Assembly: GCA_949130495.1 (NCBI GenBank)
Contig: OX422210.1
Location: forward strand, 631,040,585 to 631,104,584
Length of the DNA: 64,000 bases
Direction: 5' to 3'
Source of the DNA: Sambucus nigra
Lineage: Eukaryota; Streptophyta; Magnoliopsida; Dipsacales; Adoxaceae
A program made the position numbers and the translations under genes. Positions 33,816-44,107 of the stretch are shown one piece after another. Each line of letters starts with the position of its first letter. The first letter of the stretch is position 1. The notes under the pieces were generated by a model. That model saw only the letters and a program-made list of their open reading frames with translations, was not told the origin of the DNA and made no database searches.

Positions 33816-36800
33816 TTGGATATGTCAATAAAAGAGGAGTTGATAACTTTCTTGAAGAATAGGAAAAATACTTTTGCTTGGAGTCATGAAGACATGCCAG
33901 GAATAGATCCAAACTTCTTATGTCATGAACTCAATGTGAATAAGGAGATTAAACCTGTAAAGCAGAGAAGAAGGGTGTTTAGTCCCGAGAAGAATCAAGC
34001 CATACAAGAGGAAGTCGAGAAACTCCAGAAAGCTCAATTCATTGAAGATGTAAAATATCCAGATTGGTTGGCAAATGTGGTAATGGTAAAGAAGAAAAAC
34101 AATAAATGGAGAATGTGTGTTGATTTTACTGATCTCAACAAGGCATGTCCAAAAGATCATTTTCCATTGCCCAGAATTGATCAACTAGTGGATGCTACCT
34201 CGGGACACGAGCTACTCAGCTTCATGGATGCTTATTCTGGCTACAACCAGATCAAAATGAAACCTGAAGACAGGGAAAGTACTTCTTTTATTACCCCTAG
34301 GGGAACTTATTGTTATAATGTTATGCCTTTTGGTTTAAAAAATGCAGGTGCAACATATCAGCGGTTGATGAACAAGGTTTTTACTGAACAAATCAGCCGC
34401 AACATGGAGGTCTATGTCGATGACATGCTCACTAAAAGCAAGAAAGCTGCTGATCATTTGGTCGACTTGAGTCAAACTTTTGATCAATTGGATAAATACC
34501 AAATGAAGCTTAACCCGACGAAGTGCACCTTTGGAGTACGAGAAGGAATGTTCCTCGGATACATCGTCAATCAGCGAGGTATTGAGGCAAATCCAGATAA
34601 GATCAAAGCTCTTCTAGGGCTGCGATCTCCGACGACGAAGAAAGAAGTGCAGAGTCTTACCGGACGAGTTGCAGCGCTCAATAGATTTGTATCTCGAGCA
34701 ACTGATAAATGCATACCATTCTTCAAAACGCTACGAAAAAGTTTTGAGTGGACTGATGAATGTGAGAAAGCCTTTCAAGATCTGAAGAAGTATTTGGGAG
34801 CCCCACCACTGTTGTCCAGGCCAATAACAGGAGAAAAGTTGTATTTGTATTTGGCAGTATCAGAGAACGCAGTCAGTTCAGCGTTGATTAGATTAGAGAA
34901 TGGAGTCCAGAAACTAATTTATTACACAAGTAAGGCTTTCCGAGGTGCAGAAATCAGGTACCCAAAGCTAGAAAAATTGGCATTGGCACTAATTGAAGCA
35001 AGTAGAAGAATGAGGCCATATTTCCAAGCCCATACCATCATCGTTTATACTGATATGCCATTGAGACAAGCCCTCCATAAGCCAGAAAAATCGGGGAGAT
35101 TGATGTACTGGGCAGTAGAACTTGGTGAATATGATATTGTGTATGAGCCCAGATCATCATTGAAGGGGCAGGCTGTAGCAGATTTTATAGCAGAGTTCAC
35201 ATACCCTGATACCCCCGAGGAGCAAAAGGTGCCTGCTGACCTACCTGTGGACGATACAGGATCAACAGAAACATCTGCTGATCTACCTGTGGACGATACA
35301 AACTCAGACCAACCACGGTTGGTAAAAGGGTACGAGCAGATGACTGACGAGGAGCGAAATATACCGGGGGATGATGGAAGAAAACAGCAGATATTTTATC
35401 GAGGAACCCTGACAGATAAGAAATTTGAAGACGAAATACCTACATGGAGATTATATGTAGACGGATCATCCTGCACAGCTGGTTGTGGAGCAGGAATTGT
35501 TTTGATCACTCCAGACGAGATTGACATGGAATATGCTTTGCGATTCCAATTCAAAGCCTCTAACAATGAAGCGGAGTATGAGGCCATGATAGCAGGTCTT
35601 AATCTAGCAAAAACTATGGAAGCACAACAAGTGATAGTATTCAGTGATTCTCAATTAATTGTGAATCAGATGATGGGAATATATGCGGTTAAAGGAGACT
35701 TGATGATCAAATATCACGCAAAGGTGATGAAATTGTTGACAGAATTTGATGCCATTCAATTGGTGAGAATACCGAGGATGGAGAATGTACAAGCAGACGC
35801 ACTGGCCCGACTAGCATCAGCTACTCGTACCGAGATGCGAAGAACCATACCGATTGAAGTATTAGAAGGTCGGAGCATAGATGAAGATCTGACAACGAAT
35901 GTGATTACTCTTGATTTAGGACCATCTTGGATGGATCCAATCAGGAAATATGTTGAAGAGGGCGAATTACCGGAAGACAAATTCGCTGCCAAGAAACTGA
36001 AGTATAAAGCTGCTCGGTATGTATTAACTAATGGTATTTTGTATAGACGAGGAATTATGGCAGGTTTGCAGAGATGTGTACATCCCAACGAGGTGAAAGA
36101 ATTGATTGAAGAAATCCATGAAGGATCTTGTGGAGCTCATGTAGCAGGTCGAACACTTTTACAAAGAGTGATGACACAGGGATATTACTGGCCGACAATG
36201 AGGGCTGATTGTATAGCCTATGCCAAGAAATGTGACAAGTGCCAACGTTTTTCTTCCATCCGACGAACTCCACAAGCATTGCTAACACCAATAACTTCCC
36301 CTTGGCCATTTGCCATGTGGGGAATTGATTTGGTTGGACCACTGCCGACCACCCGAGGAAGATTCAAGTATCTCGTAGTTGCAGTGGACTATTTTACTAA
36401 GTGGGTGGAAGCTGAGCCTCTTATCAATATGACGTACGAGAAAGTATACCAGTTTGTATGGAAGAATATCATTTGTCGATATGGTCTCCCTCATGCTTTC
36501 ATCACAGATCATGGAACACAATTTGATAATGAAGAATTTGCTGCCTATTGTCATCAGTCGAACGTTTTGAAGTTTCATTCAGCACCAGGCCATCCCCAAA
36601 GCAATGGACAGACTGAAGTGACGAACAGAACATTACTAAATGGGTTGAAAAAGAGGCTAAGTGAAGCTAAAGCAAATTGAATTAATGAGCTCCAATCAGT
36701 ATTATGGGCCTACCGAACAACTCCCCGAGCAGCAACTGGAGAATCACCATATATGCTAGCATTTGGAAGTGAGGCTGTGATACCGGCCGAGTTGGGTCTC

Positions 36801-37148
36801 CCAACGCATAGAGTGCTGAATTTCAACTCTCCGATCAGTGACTTGATGAGAAGAATGGATTTGGACATGCTCGAAGAAGTAAGAGAAGAGGCAGCCATTA
36901 GGAATGCTGCTTATCAACAACGAACAGCTCTGTTCTACAACAAACGGGTGAAGAAATGCGATTTGAAGGAGGGTGATTATGTGCTGAAGAAAGTCATTCA
37001 GAAACAGAATAAACTGGAAGCAAACTGGCATGGACCTTACCGAGTTACAGAGGTTGTTCGACCTGGAACCTACAGAATAGCAACTCTAGAAGGAGAAGAA
37101 TTTCAGAATGCATGGAATGCTGAACACTTGCGAAAGTATTATCAGTAA
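33816..37148 (+). pseudogene. RT-RNase H-integrase of element C, one nonsense codon
   Basis: It is in the same frame as gag-protease. RT has FMDAYSGYNQIKM, VMPFGLKNAGATYQRLM and the YVDD site at about 34414-34425. A gypsy RNase H follows (LYLYLAVSENAVSSALI, then YTDMPLRQALHKPEKSGR). A linker with a 42-bp duplication leads to an archaeal-type RNase H (LYVDGSS, NNEAEYEAMIAGL, VFSDSQLI, VQADALARLAS), the Tat hallmark. Integrase has the zinc part (HEGSCGAH, CDKCQRF), DLVGPLP, ITDHGTQFD and HPQSNGQTEVTNRT, so the Asp-Asp-Glu triad is visible. A TGA at 36678-36680 sits where relatives have Trp before the INEL-SVLWAYRTTPR block; the rest stays open to 37148 and ends WNAEHLRKYYQ. A full-length enzyme is not made without suppression. 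Confidence 0.9.
35233..35316 (+). repeat. In-frame 42-bp direct duplication in the RNase H linker of element C
   Basis: Two units, starting at 35233 and 35275, each encode ADLPVDDT plus a Ser/Thr-rich spacer. The 14-residue duplication keeps the frame and lies between the two RNase H domains, where length is evidently flexible. Confidence 0.85.
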
Positions 37149-37271
37149 TGAAAAATGTAAAGTATTTCCTTCATTATGAATAAAACGAGGATGGTTCACC
37201 ATTTTCTTTCTGTTGAAAGTTTTTCGGGGAATAATAGTGTTGAACACTACACTGCTTGACAAGAAGAAGAC

Positions 37272-37330
37272 TGCTCTACGGAGTCATGCTCTACGGAGCC
37301 ATGCTCTACGGAGTCAAGCTCTACGGAGCG
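37272..37330. repeat. 15-bp tandem repeats in element C
   Basis: About four units of TGCTCTACGGAGTCA or close variants occur. The last merges into the first 67-bp unit, whose ends contain the same CTACGGAGC core, suggesting the long unit grew from the short one. Confidence 0.9.
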
Positions 37331-37590
37331 CTCTACGGAGCAAAAGTGCTATAAGTAGCCAACCTCCTTTGGTTAGGAGGATAAGCTCTCCGGAGCGCTC
37401 TACGGAGCAAAAGTGCTATAAGTAGCCAACCTCCTTTGGTTAGGAGGATAAGCTCTCCGGAGCGCTCTACGGAGCAAAAGTGCTATAAGTAGCCAACCTC
37501 CTTTGGTTAGGAGGATAAGCTCTCCGGAGCGCTCTACGGAGCAAAAGTGCTATAAGTAGCCAACCTCCTTTGGTTAGGAGGACATGCTCC
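37328..37590. repeat. 67-bp tandem repeats in element C 3' region
   Basis: Units start at 37328, 37395, 37462 and 37529, exactly 67 bp apart. The first three look identical and the fourth is truncated. Each holds GCGCTCTACGGAGC, AGTGCTATAAGTAGCC and an imperfect inverted repeat CCAACCTCCTTTGGTTAGG. Tandem arrays in this position are an established feature of Tat-lineage elements and a known seed of satellite DNA. Confidence 0.95.
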
Positions 37591-38119
37591 AAGGAGCCAA
37601 AAAGTTCGAAAGAACCCTACTACTCCTTTGATTAGGAGGTGTAGACCAGCACGATCAACTACGGTTGGTAAGACTTTATATACTCTCGCATTACAGCTTA
37701 TGTTTGTCGGGAGGTAACATTATTACAAAAAGTTCTTTAAAGAACAAAATATTCCAAACTGTACCAAGTATGGTTGGTCGTGGATAAAAGCCCACTAACT
37801 GTAGTTGGTCGACGAGGATAAAAGTTTTGACCTTAGTTGGTCAGACACATGTTTATATTTGAAAATTGAACCAAGTATGGTTGATCGGGGATAGAAACCC
37901 ATCAACTGTGGTTGGTCGACAAACATTATTTATCCACCTTGGTTGGTTGGAAACAATTTTGAACAATTTATGCTTGTTATAAATTCTAAGTTGGTTGATG
38001 AATCATATAATTTGCAAACAGAAAAATAGCTATTGGCAAAACAGAAAATGAAATTCTTTCATTAAGATAAAAATGTATTACATGTTACGTGTATGTGCTA
38101 ACTATTACATTAAAGATTC

Positions 38120-39439
38120 CTACTCTATTGGTTTCTTTCCTTTGTCCTTTGAGACAGGTTCCTCGCCAGCAGGAGGATCCTCTAGACAAAGAGGAGAATT
38201 AATAAAGTTCATGTCCTTCAGCATTCTGACATTCATTATTGTAGGAGTGTCCAACAGGTGCTCAGGACGAGATACTTCAACTTGAGAATGAAGGTTATAA
38301 TCACCAAGATATTTAGAGATCAAACTCCGAGGAATGGAGCGAGCAGGAATCCATGCCATATCCAATTTATAGGGAGGAACAGGCAAGTCTAGCAATCCAG
38401 GAGCATGATAATCCCATAAATAATGACCTTGTTCCAATTTTAATACACCCAGGGCGTTCAACCATCCCTGCTTATAACCTTCGTTGTTAGCATTTTCAAG
38501 GCGATCATCCAAATGGTAAAGAGCTTCATTATAGCCTGCATTCCAGAACTCCCGAGGCTGTTTATGGAATTGGAAAGTTAATCTATCTACTTGCTCGAGA
38601 AAGTTCTTGATAAGAGCATCTTTATTATTCAGATCAGACTTCATCGCAACCAATTGATCCTCTAAAGATAAATTTTTCTTAGACAAATCAGACAGAGCAC
38701 GATCCTTAACATTTAGTTGGAATGCTTGAGTTTCCAGAGTAGATTGGGTGCGAGATTCTTCAACACTACGGCTAAGAACTCTTGATCGGCTCCGAGAAGC
38801 AATTGGAGAACTTTGTTCCTCGACGATTCTTCCTCGTCCCCGAGAACTCCTTCCTCGTCCCCGAGCAGTTCCAGAAATGGAAGATCTTCTTAAATCCTCC
38901 AGCTCTTGCCTCAGTTTGGCATTTTCGACTTCTAAGAACGAGAAGCCTTCATCAGTGACTGGTATTAATGCAGTAGAGGATGAAGCAGCAGATTCATACT
39001 GAGCTAATTTCTTCTGCAAATTGTTATTTTCTTGCTCCAGGATCTCAGCGATTTGTCTGCAGACTTCAATTTCACCTTTTAGAGTCCTCTCCCTGACGTC
39101 ATACCCAGCAATGATTTTCTTATGACCTGTTTCTGAAGAGAGCTGCTGGTATCTATTTTCATAATCTTCATGTAATAAAGCCATTGATTCGTTATGTTGA
39201 TTTTGAAGATCCTTTAAGGAACCATTAAGCTCTTCAATCAACTCATAGTAAGCAATATTGTTGGCCACTGCTCGGTCGAGTAAAGCTTTCAAGTATTGAT
39301 AAGCTTCAATAGCCTGCTCTGAAGCACCGTGACCGAGGATATCAACAATTTCCGATGTACTAAGATCTGTATGACCAGCCTTATAGTATTGATGACATTG
39401 CTGCATCAGCTCGGTATCATGAGAAGAGATCAATTCCAT
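38120..39439 (-). CDS. Antisense ORF2 of element C, coiled-coil protein
   Basis: This intact 439-residue frame is on the strand opposite to gag-pol. The start MELISSHDTELMQQCHQYY opens a helical N-terminus. Residues about 70-175 and 240-290 are heptad-rich (for example DLQNQHNESMALLHEDYENR). Between them is a Ser/Arg segment with SGTARGRGRSSRGRGR, a likely nucleic-acid or nuclear-localisation patch. The C-terminus has REFWNAGYNEALYHLDDRL and QGWLNALGVLKLEQGHYLW. That C-terminal module recurs in antisense ORF2 of element A (8230-8390) and in simpler form near the end of antisense ORF1. No enzyme motif is visible. Position, order and conservation in A argue that it is a real gene of the family; its role is unknown. 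Confidence 0.75.
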   Translation of the reverse strand: MELISSHDTELMQQCHQYYKAGHTDLSTSEIVDILGHGASEQAIEAYQYLKALLDRAVANNIAYYELIEELNGSLKDLQNQHNESMALLHEDYENRYQQLSSETGHKKIIAGYDVRERTLKGEIEVCRQIAEILEQENNNLQKKLAQYESAASSSTALIPVTDEGFSFLEVENAKLRQELEDLRRSSISGTARGRGRSSRGRGRIVEEQSSPIASRSRSRVLSRSVEESRTQSTLETQAFQLNVKDRALSDLSKKNLSLEDQLVAMKSDLNNKDALIKNFLEQVDRLTFQFHKQPREFWNAGYNEALYHLDDRLENANNEGYKQGWLNALGVLKLEQGHYLWDYHAPGLLDLPVPPYKLDMAWIPARSIPRSLISKYLGDYNLHSQVEVSRPEHLLDTPTIMNVRMLKDMNFINSPLCLEDPPAGEEPVSKDKGKKPIE

Positions 39440-39591
39440 TCTAGCAACAAACTAATGACAAGAAAAAGACAACAATCAACAAAAACAAGTTATCAACAAC
39501 AGAGATGAGCAAAGATATATTTTATTAGATCATCAAAAAGTTACATCGTTCGATTACAAATGATAAAAGATAAGAATGATACCGAACAACT

Positions 39592-41690
39592 TCACACCTT
39601 TTCCTTGTCTCCCAAGACTTTCTCGGGAGGCTGGGACGAGGAGCTCGGTTGCTCGGTGATAACTACAGCTTGATCGGTAGAAGTCTTCTCGGGAGGAGGA
39701 GGCATAGAAGAAATGTCCTCAATGACAGAGGGTTGAGAAGCAGAGATTGGGACATCCACAGCTATGGAAGATTCATCTGATGCAGGTTCATCTTCTTCTT
39801 CTTCCACAATTGGTGGAGGAGGACCAGGGAGATGCCGTTGGAATAGCTCAGAATCATCTTGGACTTTTAGCTCTCGCAGAGCAGCTACCCAACCATCATA
39901 GAAGTATTTCAACTCCCCATATTGGACTTGGGACGTCATTGCAGCTATCCCTCTCTCCCATCCTTTCTCCCAACCAACACTGAAATGTTTCTTGATAGCA
40001 ACTTTTCTCCTCGATTTCTCCGAGGAAAGCTTCACCTCCAGTTCCTCTTTCTTAACCTTAATATCTCGCAGAGTAGATATTTCTTCTTCTGCCTTCTTCA
40101 ATTTATCATCAGATTCCTGATGTTTAACTTCCAAATCTTTAATTTTCTCCTCCAAATTCTTGGAAGTTTCAGCCATCTTCATCTTATCAGCCTCAGCTGC
40201 AGCCAATTTTTTCTCCCAGGCAGCTTTCTCCTCGACGTACTGCTGGCGAGATTCTTTCATAGATTGGGCTAAACCCAAGAGGGCATCGTCAACATCGGAC
40301 GAGAAACTAGAAGCTTTAATAGCTTGATCTTTCTTCACGATGGTATTGAAACAGTTCACCAGCTGAAAGATAAGAAAAACAATAGAGTCAACACAAATAC
40401 AAGAGTTCAGGAAAAAGAAAAGAAAGACCAAAGGTATGAGAAATTTACTGAAGAAAGATGGCGAGCAGCTAGGGATGTCAGTGTATCCCTAGGAATCTTT
40501 TCATCAACCCCGAGAACCTCGGGTATAACTGAGCTCGTTGAGGAGCTCGGAAGAATGATTTTTGAAACATTACTACCACCAGCGGGTAGAGAAGATGCAG
40601 TTCCAGCAAGATTAACCGAAGACGATTTCCTCAATCTCTTCAAAGGAGGGTCAGCAGCATCAACCAAGGAAGAAGTCTTGGTCGGAGATATTGTAATTAC
40701 ATCAGCACTAGCACTTTTCTTGCTCGGGGCCACTGGGGGCTTCTCGGCAAATTTGGAGGAACTGGCATCTACTTTTTTAGTCCCCTCTGGGACATCAATT
40801 TTACTTTTCTTTGCTTCAACAGCAGAAGAAACTTCACCAAATAGAGCAGGAGGAGCTCTTTTCTTGCCCATTCTCTGAGATAGGGAAATATGAGAATCTG
40901 AAGATGAACTTTCTGGTGTTGAGGCTGGTTCAACAGGGCGAGCAGTATAAGAGGTTGTGTAGCTCTTATACTGCAGCAAATATGATGCAGATCTAATATG
41001 CTCGTCTGCAATCGTCTTATGCAAATTCCAGATAAGTTTTAAATGCTTGATATTCACTTCCGACTCTTTTGGAGTTTTTCTTTTGCTATCAACTGCAAAC
41101 AAATACATAATAGAATATCAGTCATACATTTTGTCAAACACGATGAAAGCATAATTTCGTAAGTAAAATAAAACGAAAAATAAACCTATCCCATTGCCGT
41201 ATGGGGGACATCTGGGACCGTTGTATACTTCATTCCCAGATAAAGGCGCATGTTGCCAATTTTTTATGACCAATCCATGCTCAAAATAATCTCTATTTGA
41301 ATCAGGGAGGTTAACTACAAGGGCTCTATTTAAAAACCTAGTTTTTAAATAATAAATATTATCTAAAGTGGCCCATTTATAGCAGTACATGATTTCTGGA
41401 ATCCCTATACGAGTCCCATGAGTTAGATTTAACTTGTGCACCCCGTTAATTATTCTCCATGAATTGGGGGCTATTTTTGCAGGAACAAGATCAAAATATT
41501 GACAAAACTCAAGACATAATGGATTTGGGGGAAAAGAAAAACCACATTCAGCAATGAAAAGACTGGGGAACCAATGTCCCTCAGCCAATCGAAAGTAATC
41601 TAAAGGCTCAGAAAGAACCTCTAGAGTTACCCAAGAAGGAATGGAAAAGTCAGAACGAAATTTCTCAGCAGATTCAACAATATAAACCAT
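39592..41690 (-). CDS. Antisense ORF1 of element C, three exons, gypsy-type transposon domain
   Basis: Proposed exons are 41690-41186, 41092-40449 and 40362-39592 (1920 nt, 639 codons plus stop, frame kept throughout). Introns are 93 bp (AG|GTTTAT...TTTGCAG) and 86 bp (CA|GTAAAT...TTTCAG). Exon 1 encodes FIAECGFSFPPNPLCLEFCQ and then YFDLVPAKIAPNSWRIINGV, a good match to the Transposase_28 (putative gypsy-type transposon) pattern. Exon 2 is Ser/Lys/Pro-rich and basic. Exon 3 is a long coiled coil followed by GWVAALRELKV and an acidic, Pro-rich tail. The start at 41690 (MVYIVESAEKF) is preferred to an upstream one at 41849 because a TATTTAAA box (41855-41862) would place the cap site between them. 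Such proteins are known passengers of Tat elements; function is unproven. Confidence 0.78.
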
Positions 41691-41854
41691 ATTGAATAAA
41701 AGAGATACAGAAGAAAGAAAGAAGATCTTACAGAAAGAAAGGAGATGTGTTGACAGCGAACGGAAACAAAGATGAACGCACAAGAGAAGAAGAGAAGAGA
41801 AAGCTTGAATGCAGAGAATGAAAAACGTAGACAACGGTATGGTTACCAAAGAAG

Positions 41855-41862
41855 TTTAAATA
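41855..41862 (-). promoter_or_regulatory. Possible TATA element of antisense ORF1 in element C
   Basis: The minus strand reads TATTTAAA, about 165 nt upstream of the preferred ATG (41690) and about 245 nt inside the 3' LTR. It is inferred from position only; an antisense start inside the LTR is the main alternative. Confidence 0.35.
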
Positions 41863-42090
41863 CTTTGCATTGGGAAGCGGCGAAAGAAATGATTACCAAA
41901 AAGAAATTATTAAACTTCCGGCGGCTAAAAGGACAAAATTTGCACGAATATCAAAGCGCTTATCAAAAAGGCGGAAACTGCGAAATAAGAAGGAAAATTT
42001 GAATACAATGTTCCTAAAACCCGGGAAGTACATTTAATATTGCCATATACCAAGAAAGAATGTTCCATACTCTTCAAAGTTCAAAATATG

Positions 42091-42106
42091 AAACATTGGG
42101 GGCTTC
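42091..42106 (+). other. Polypurine tract of element C
   Basis: AAACATTGGGGGCTTC directly precedes the TG of the 3' LTR. It is G-rich rather than purely purine, as in related gypsy elements, and marks plus-strand priming. Confidence 0.65.
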
Positions 42107-42693
42107 TGTTGATACCAAAATTAATATGCTGATGTGGACGAATAGTATGAAGACACGTGTCAATCTACGTGGCACAATAACAGCGAGGAAGATCATTTAC
42201 TGAACAACTATGGTTGGTACCGAGTAACGAGAATACACCGAGGAGCTCTATCATGCCGAGGAACTCCATCCGAGGAACTCTTTCATCCCGAGATACTCTA
42301 AGCACTCCGAGGAACTCTTGATCAACGAGCAACTAAGGCGGTCCGAACTGCACCTCGGCCGTGTCATCAATTATCAGGCGGACAACTGTTCAACTATTCA
42401 TTAGATTCTTGACGCACACGCCGCATTAAATGTATTACCCATTCATATGTATATCATTTAATGTAGTGGACCTTTCATGTACAGCCTTGAGGCTATAAAT
42501 ACCTTGTATCAATCCCATTCAAGGGGACCGGAATTTTCTTGAGAGAACTTGTAATCAAGAATTCCATAAACACTCAGCAATAACATAACAGTGGACGTAG
42601 GCTTTATTCCTAGCCGAACCACTTTAAAAATCTTTGTCTTATTTATTTATCTGTGATTGAAGAATTAGAGTGATCTAGTTTTTTACATCAACA
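42107..42693 (+). repeat. Element C 3' LTR
   Basis: This 587-bp repeat reads as identical to 30637-31223 base for base. It is followed by ATCGT at 42694-42698. Confidence 0.95.
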
Positions 42694-42698
42694 ATCGT

Positions 42699-43042
42699 TA
42701 TAGCTCATAGTAAATATAATCAAAAGATACAACACAACTGACTAAACAACAAAGCTAAAGGATGAGCTCTCTCGTCCAGTTTCTTCGCTAGAAGAACTCA
42801 ATTCAGCTGTTGCGCTGAGCTGCCACGCTGAGCTTCCTCGCTTGAGTTGCCCCACTGAGCTTACTCACTTGAGCTGCCACACTGAGCTTCCTCGCTTGAG
42901 CTGCCACACTGAGCTACCTCGCATGAGCTGTCACGCTAAGATGCCTCACTTGAGGTGCCTCGCTGCCTTAACCCAAACACTGTTGTTGATGGGGGGTATT
43001 ATCTCTAATCTCATGATTATCTTCAATTCCCCCCCCCCTACG
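42699..43042 (-). repeat. Element B 5' LTR, part 2 (right of element C)
   Basis: It continues the sequence interrupted at 30636 and parallels 17070-17417 of the other LTR, including the 27-bp repeat block at about 42800-42965. It ends in a C-rich run and CTACG, followed by the target duplication GCTTC (43043-43047). Confidence 0.85.
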
Positions 43043-43047
43043 GCTTC

Positions 43048-43364
43048 GAAGAAGAATGTAAAGTTGTTCGAATGTGAAACGAATCTTTTTTAAATGAGGT
43101 TAAAAATAAAAAATAAAAATTTAAAAACTTTGGAAATACCAACCTCATTTTTAATTAAAAACAAACATCCCAAATAACATTATGAATAATTTCAAACTCC
43201 TAAAAGTCTTTATACCTTCTTGAGATGTAGAGGAGTCTTGAACTTGGATATGTTAGAGATCGGTTTGACGAGTCAGTGCGAGTCATTTGTATTGGGATAT
43301 GACAAATATGTCTAAGGAGAAACAAAACAAATAAAAAGCCTAAGCTAAAATATTTGCACTTACA
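43048..43364 (-). repeat. Element Z 5' LTR, piece 3 (right of element B)
   Basis: It matches 1895-2217 of the left Z LTR: AATGTAAAGTTGTTCGAA near its start, CCTAAAAGTCTTTATACCTT in the middle and AAAATATTTGC at its end. It ends TTACA at 43364. Confidence 0.8.
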
Positions 43365-44037
43365 GCTACTAATTACCCAAATAGTATTTCAACCCAAGGC
43401 CCACACAAATATTTTCGTTACAATATTTGGGGTCTCATAAAGGTAATGCTTTATCTATTTTAACATCTTTTAAATTAAATGTGTTCTTCTCTAACCTACC
43501 ATAAAGGATAAATAATAACAATGTATCCTACAAACGGATGTAACTAACTATATGTATAAGAATACAACCCGAGTACCAACCCACGCAATGTCACTCACAG
43601 GAAAATACAAGTAAACTACATAATGTATTTAATATGACATAGGGTTCATTATCAATTATCCATCACTAGACTATATTACTTCTTTCTCATTAGTTATTAC
43701 ATCACGTGAAGGCCACTACCTTAAGTGTTCGTCTTGTGCCTTACTCGGTAAGTCTATAGGAATCCAGTGCCTAACGGGCTCAAGCAAAACACATAAATAA
43801 AAAATGGGCCAATCACTATGTAGTAACACCACCAATGGTCCATACCCACGCCATCTTGATGTATCAAGTCATCCTAGCTTCTATCATCATGAAGCGCTGA
43901 CCTCATGATTTAACATAATGACAAACACTACGTCCAACACATCTCAGCAGACGTGTGGTACACTATCCCGATATCGAACGCAAATCCTCAATCGATAGAT
44001 TCACCACGAGTAAAGATATGTTCACATAAACAACACG

Positions 44038-44107
<70 letters not shown>

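Larger units (their letters stand above)
37149..38119. other. 3' untranslated region of element C between pol and antisense ORF2
   Basis: It is noncoding and built largely of repeats: 15-bp units (37272-37330), 67-bp units (37328 to about 37590), and then a degenerate series of GGTTGGTCG-type motifs to about 37990. It also has to hold the 3' ends of antisense ORF2 (stop at 38120) and, reading the other way, of the sense transcript's pol. Confidence 0.7.
30637..42693 (+). mobile_element. Element C: young Tat-type Ty3/gypsy retrotransposon
   Basis: This 12,057-bp element has 587-bp LTRs at 30637-31223 and 42107-42693 that I read as identical throughout. The exact target duplication ATCGT is at 30632-30636 and 42694-42698. 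TG...CA ends with inverted TGTTGAT/ATCAACA termini, a primer site 3 nt inside the 5' LTR and a GGGGGCTTC tract before the 3' LTR complete the structure. Gag-protease-RT-RNase H-aRNase H-integrase lie in one reading frame with two stop codons (33801 and 36678). Two antisense genes follow on the minus strand (38120-39439 and 39592-41690). It is inserted in element B's right LTR and is the youngest event in the window. Confidence 0.95.
16080..43042 (-). mobile_element. Element B: Ogre/Tat-like Ty3/gypsy retrotransposon, split by element C
   Basis: LTRs are 16080-17417 (1338 bp) and 29639-30636 plus 42699-43042 (about 1342 bp after removing C and one target copy). Target duplication GCTTC is exact (16075-16079 and 43043-43047). 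The primer site is at 29619-29636. Order on the minus strand: 5' LTR, gag (29420-27740), protease, RT, RNase H, integrase (to 23110), then a plus-strand antisense gene (18516 to about 22850), then 3' LTR. Without C the element is about 14.9 kb. Coding frames are broken in many places. It is inserted in Z's right LTR. Confidence 0.87.
1033..43364 (-). mobile_element. Element Z: old copia-type LTR retrotransposon, internally reduced, interrupted by A and B
   Basis: Two diverged direct repeats frame a short internal region: 1033-2217, and a right copy now in three pieces (4445-4567, 15326-16079, 43048-43364) that add up to about 1194 bp. Each begins TGTAAA and ends in ACA. A primer site resembling initiator-Met tRNA (4430-4442) sits just inside the right LTR and a purine-rich tract (read on the minus strand) just inside the left, so Z runs on the minus strand. 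Flanks CCTAT and GCTAC match at only 3 of 5 positions, so the target duplication is uncertain. The internal region is about 2.2 kb with one gag zinc-knuckle relic, so Z was non-autonomous or internally deleted. Confidence 0.72.

Noticed and set aside
37272..37590. CRISPR-like array
   Set aside because: Units are contiguous tandem repeats without variable spacers, in a plant retrotransposon.
41691..41849. Upstream extension of antisense ORF1 in C (hydrophobic 53-residue leader)
   Set aside because: It looks like a membrane segment but lies around the expected cap site of the TATTTAAA element and is T-rich by composition; the ATG at 41690 fits the domain start better. Not fully excluded.
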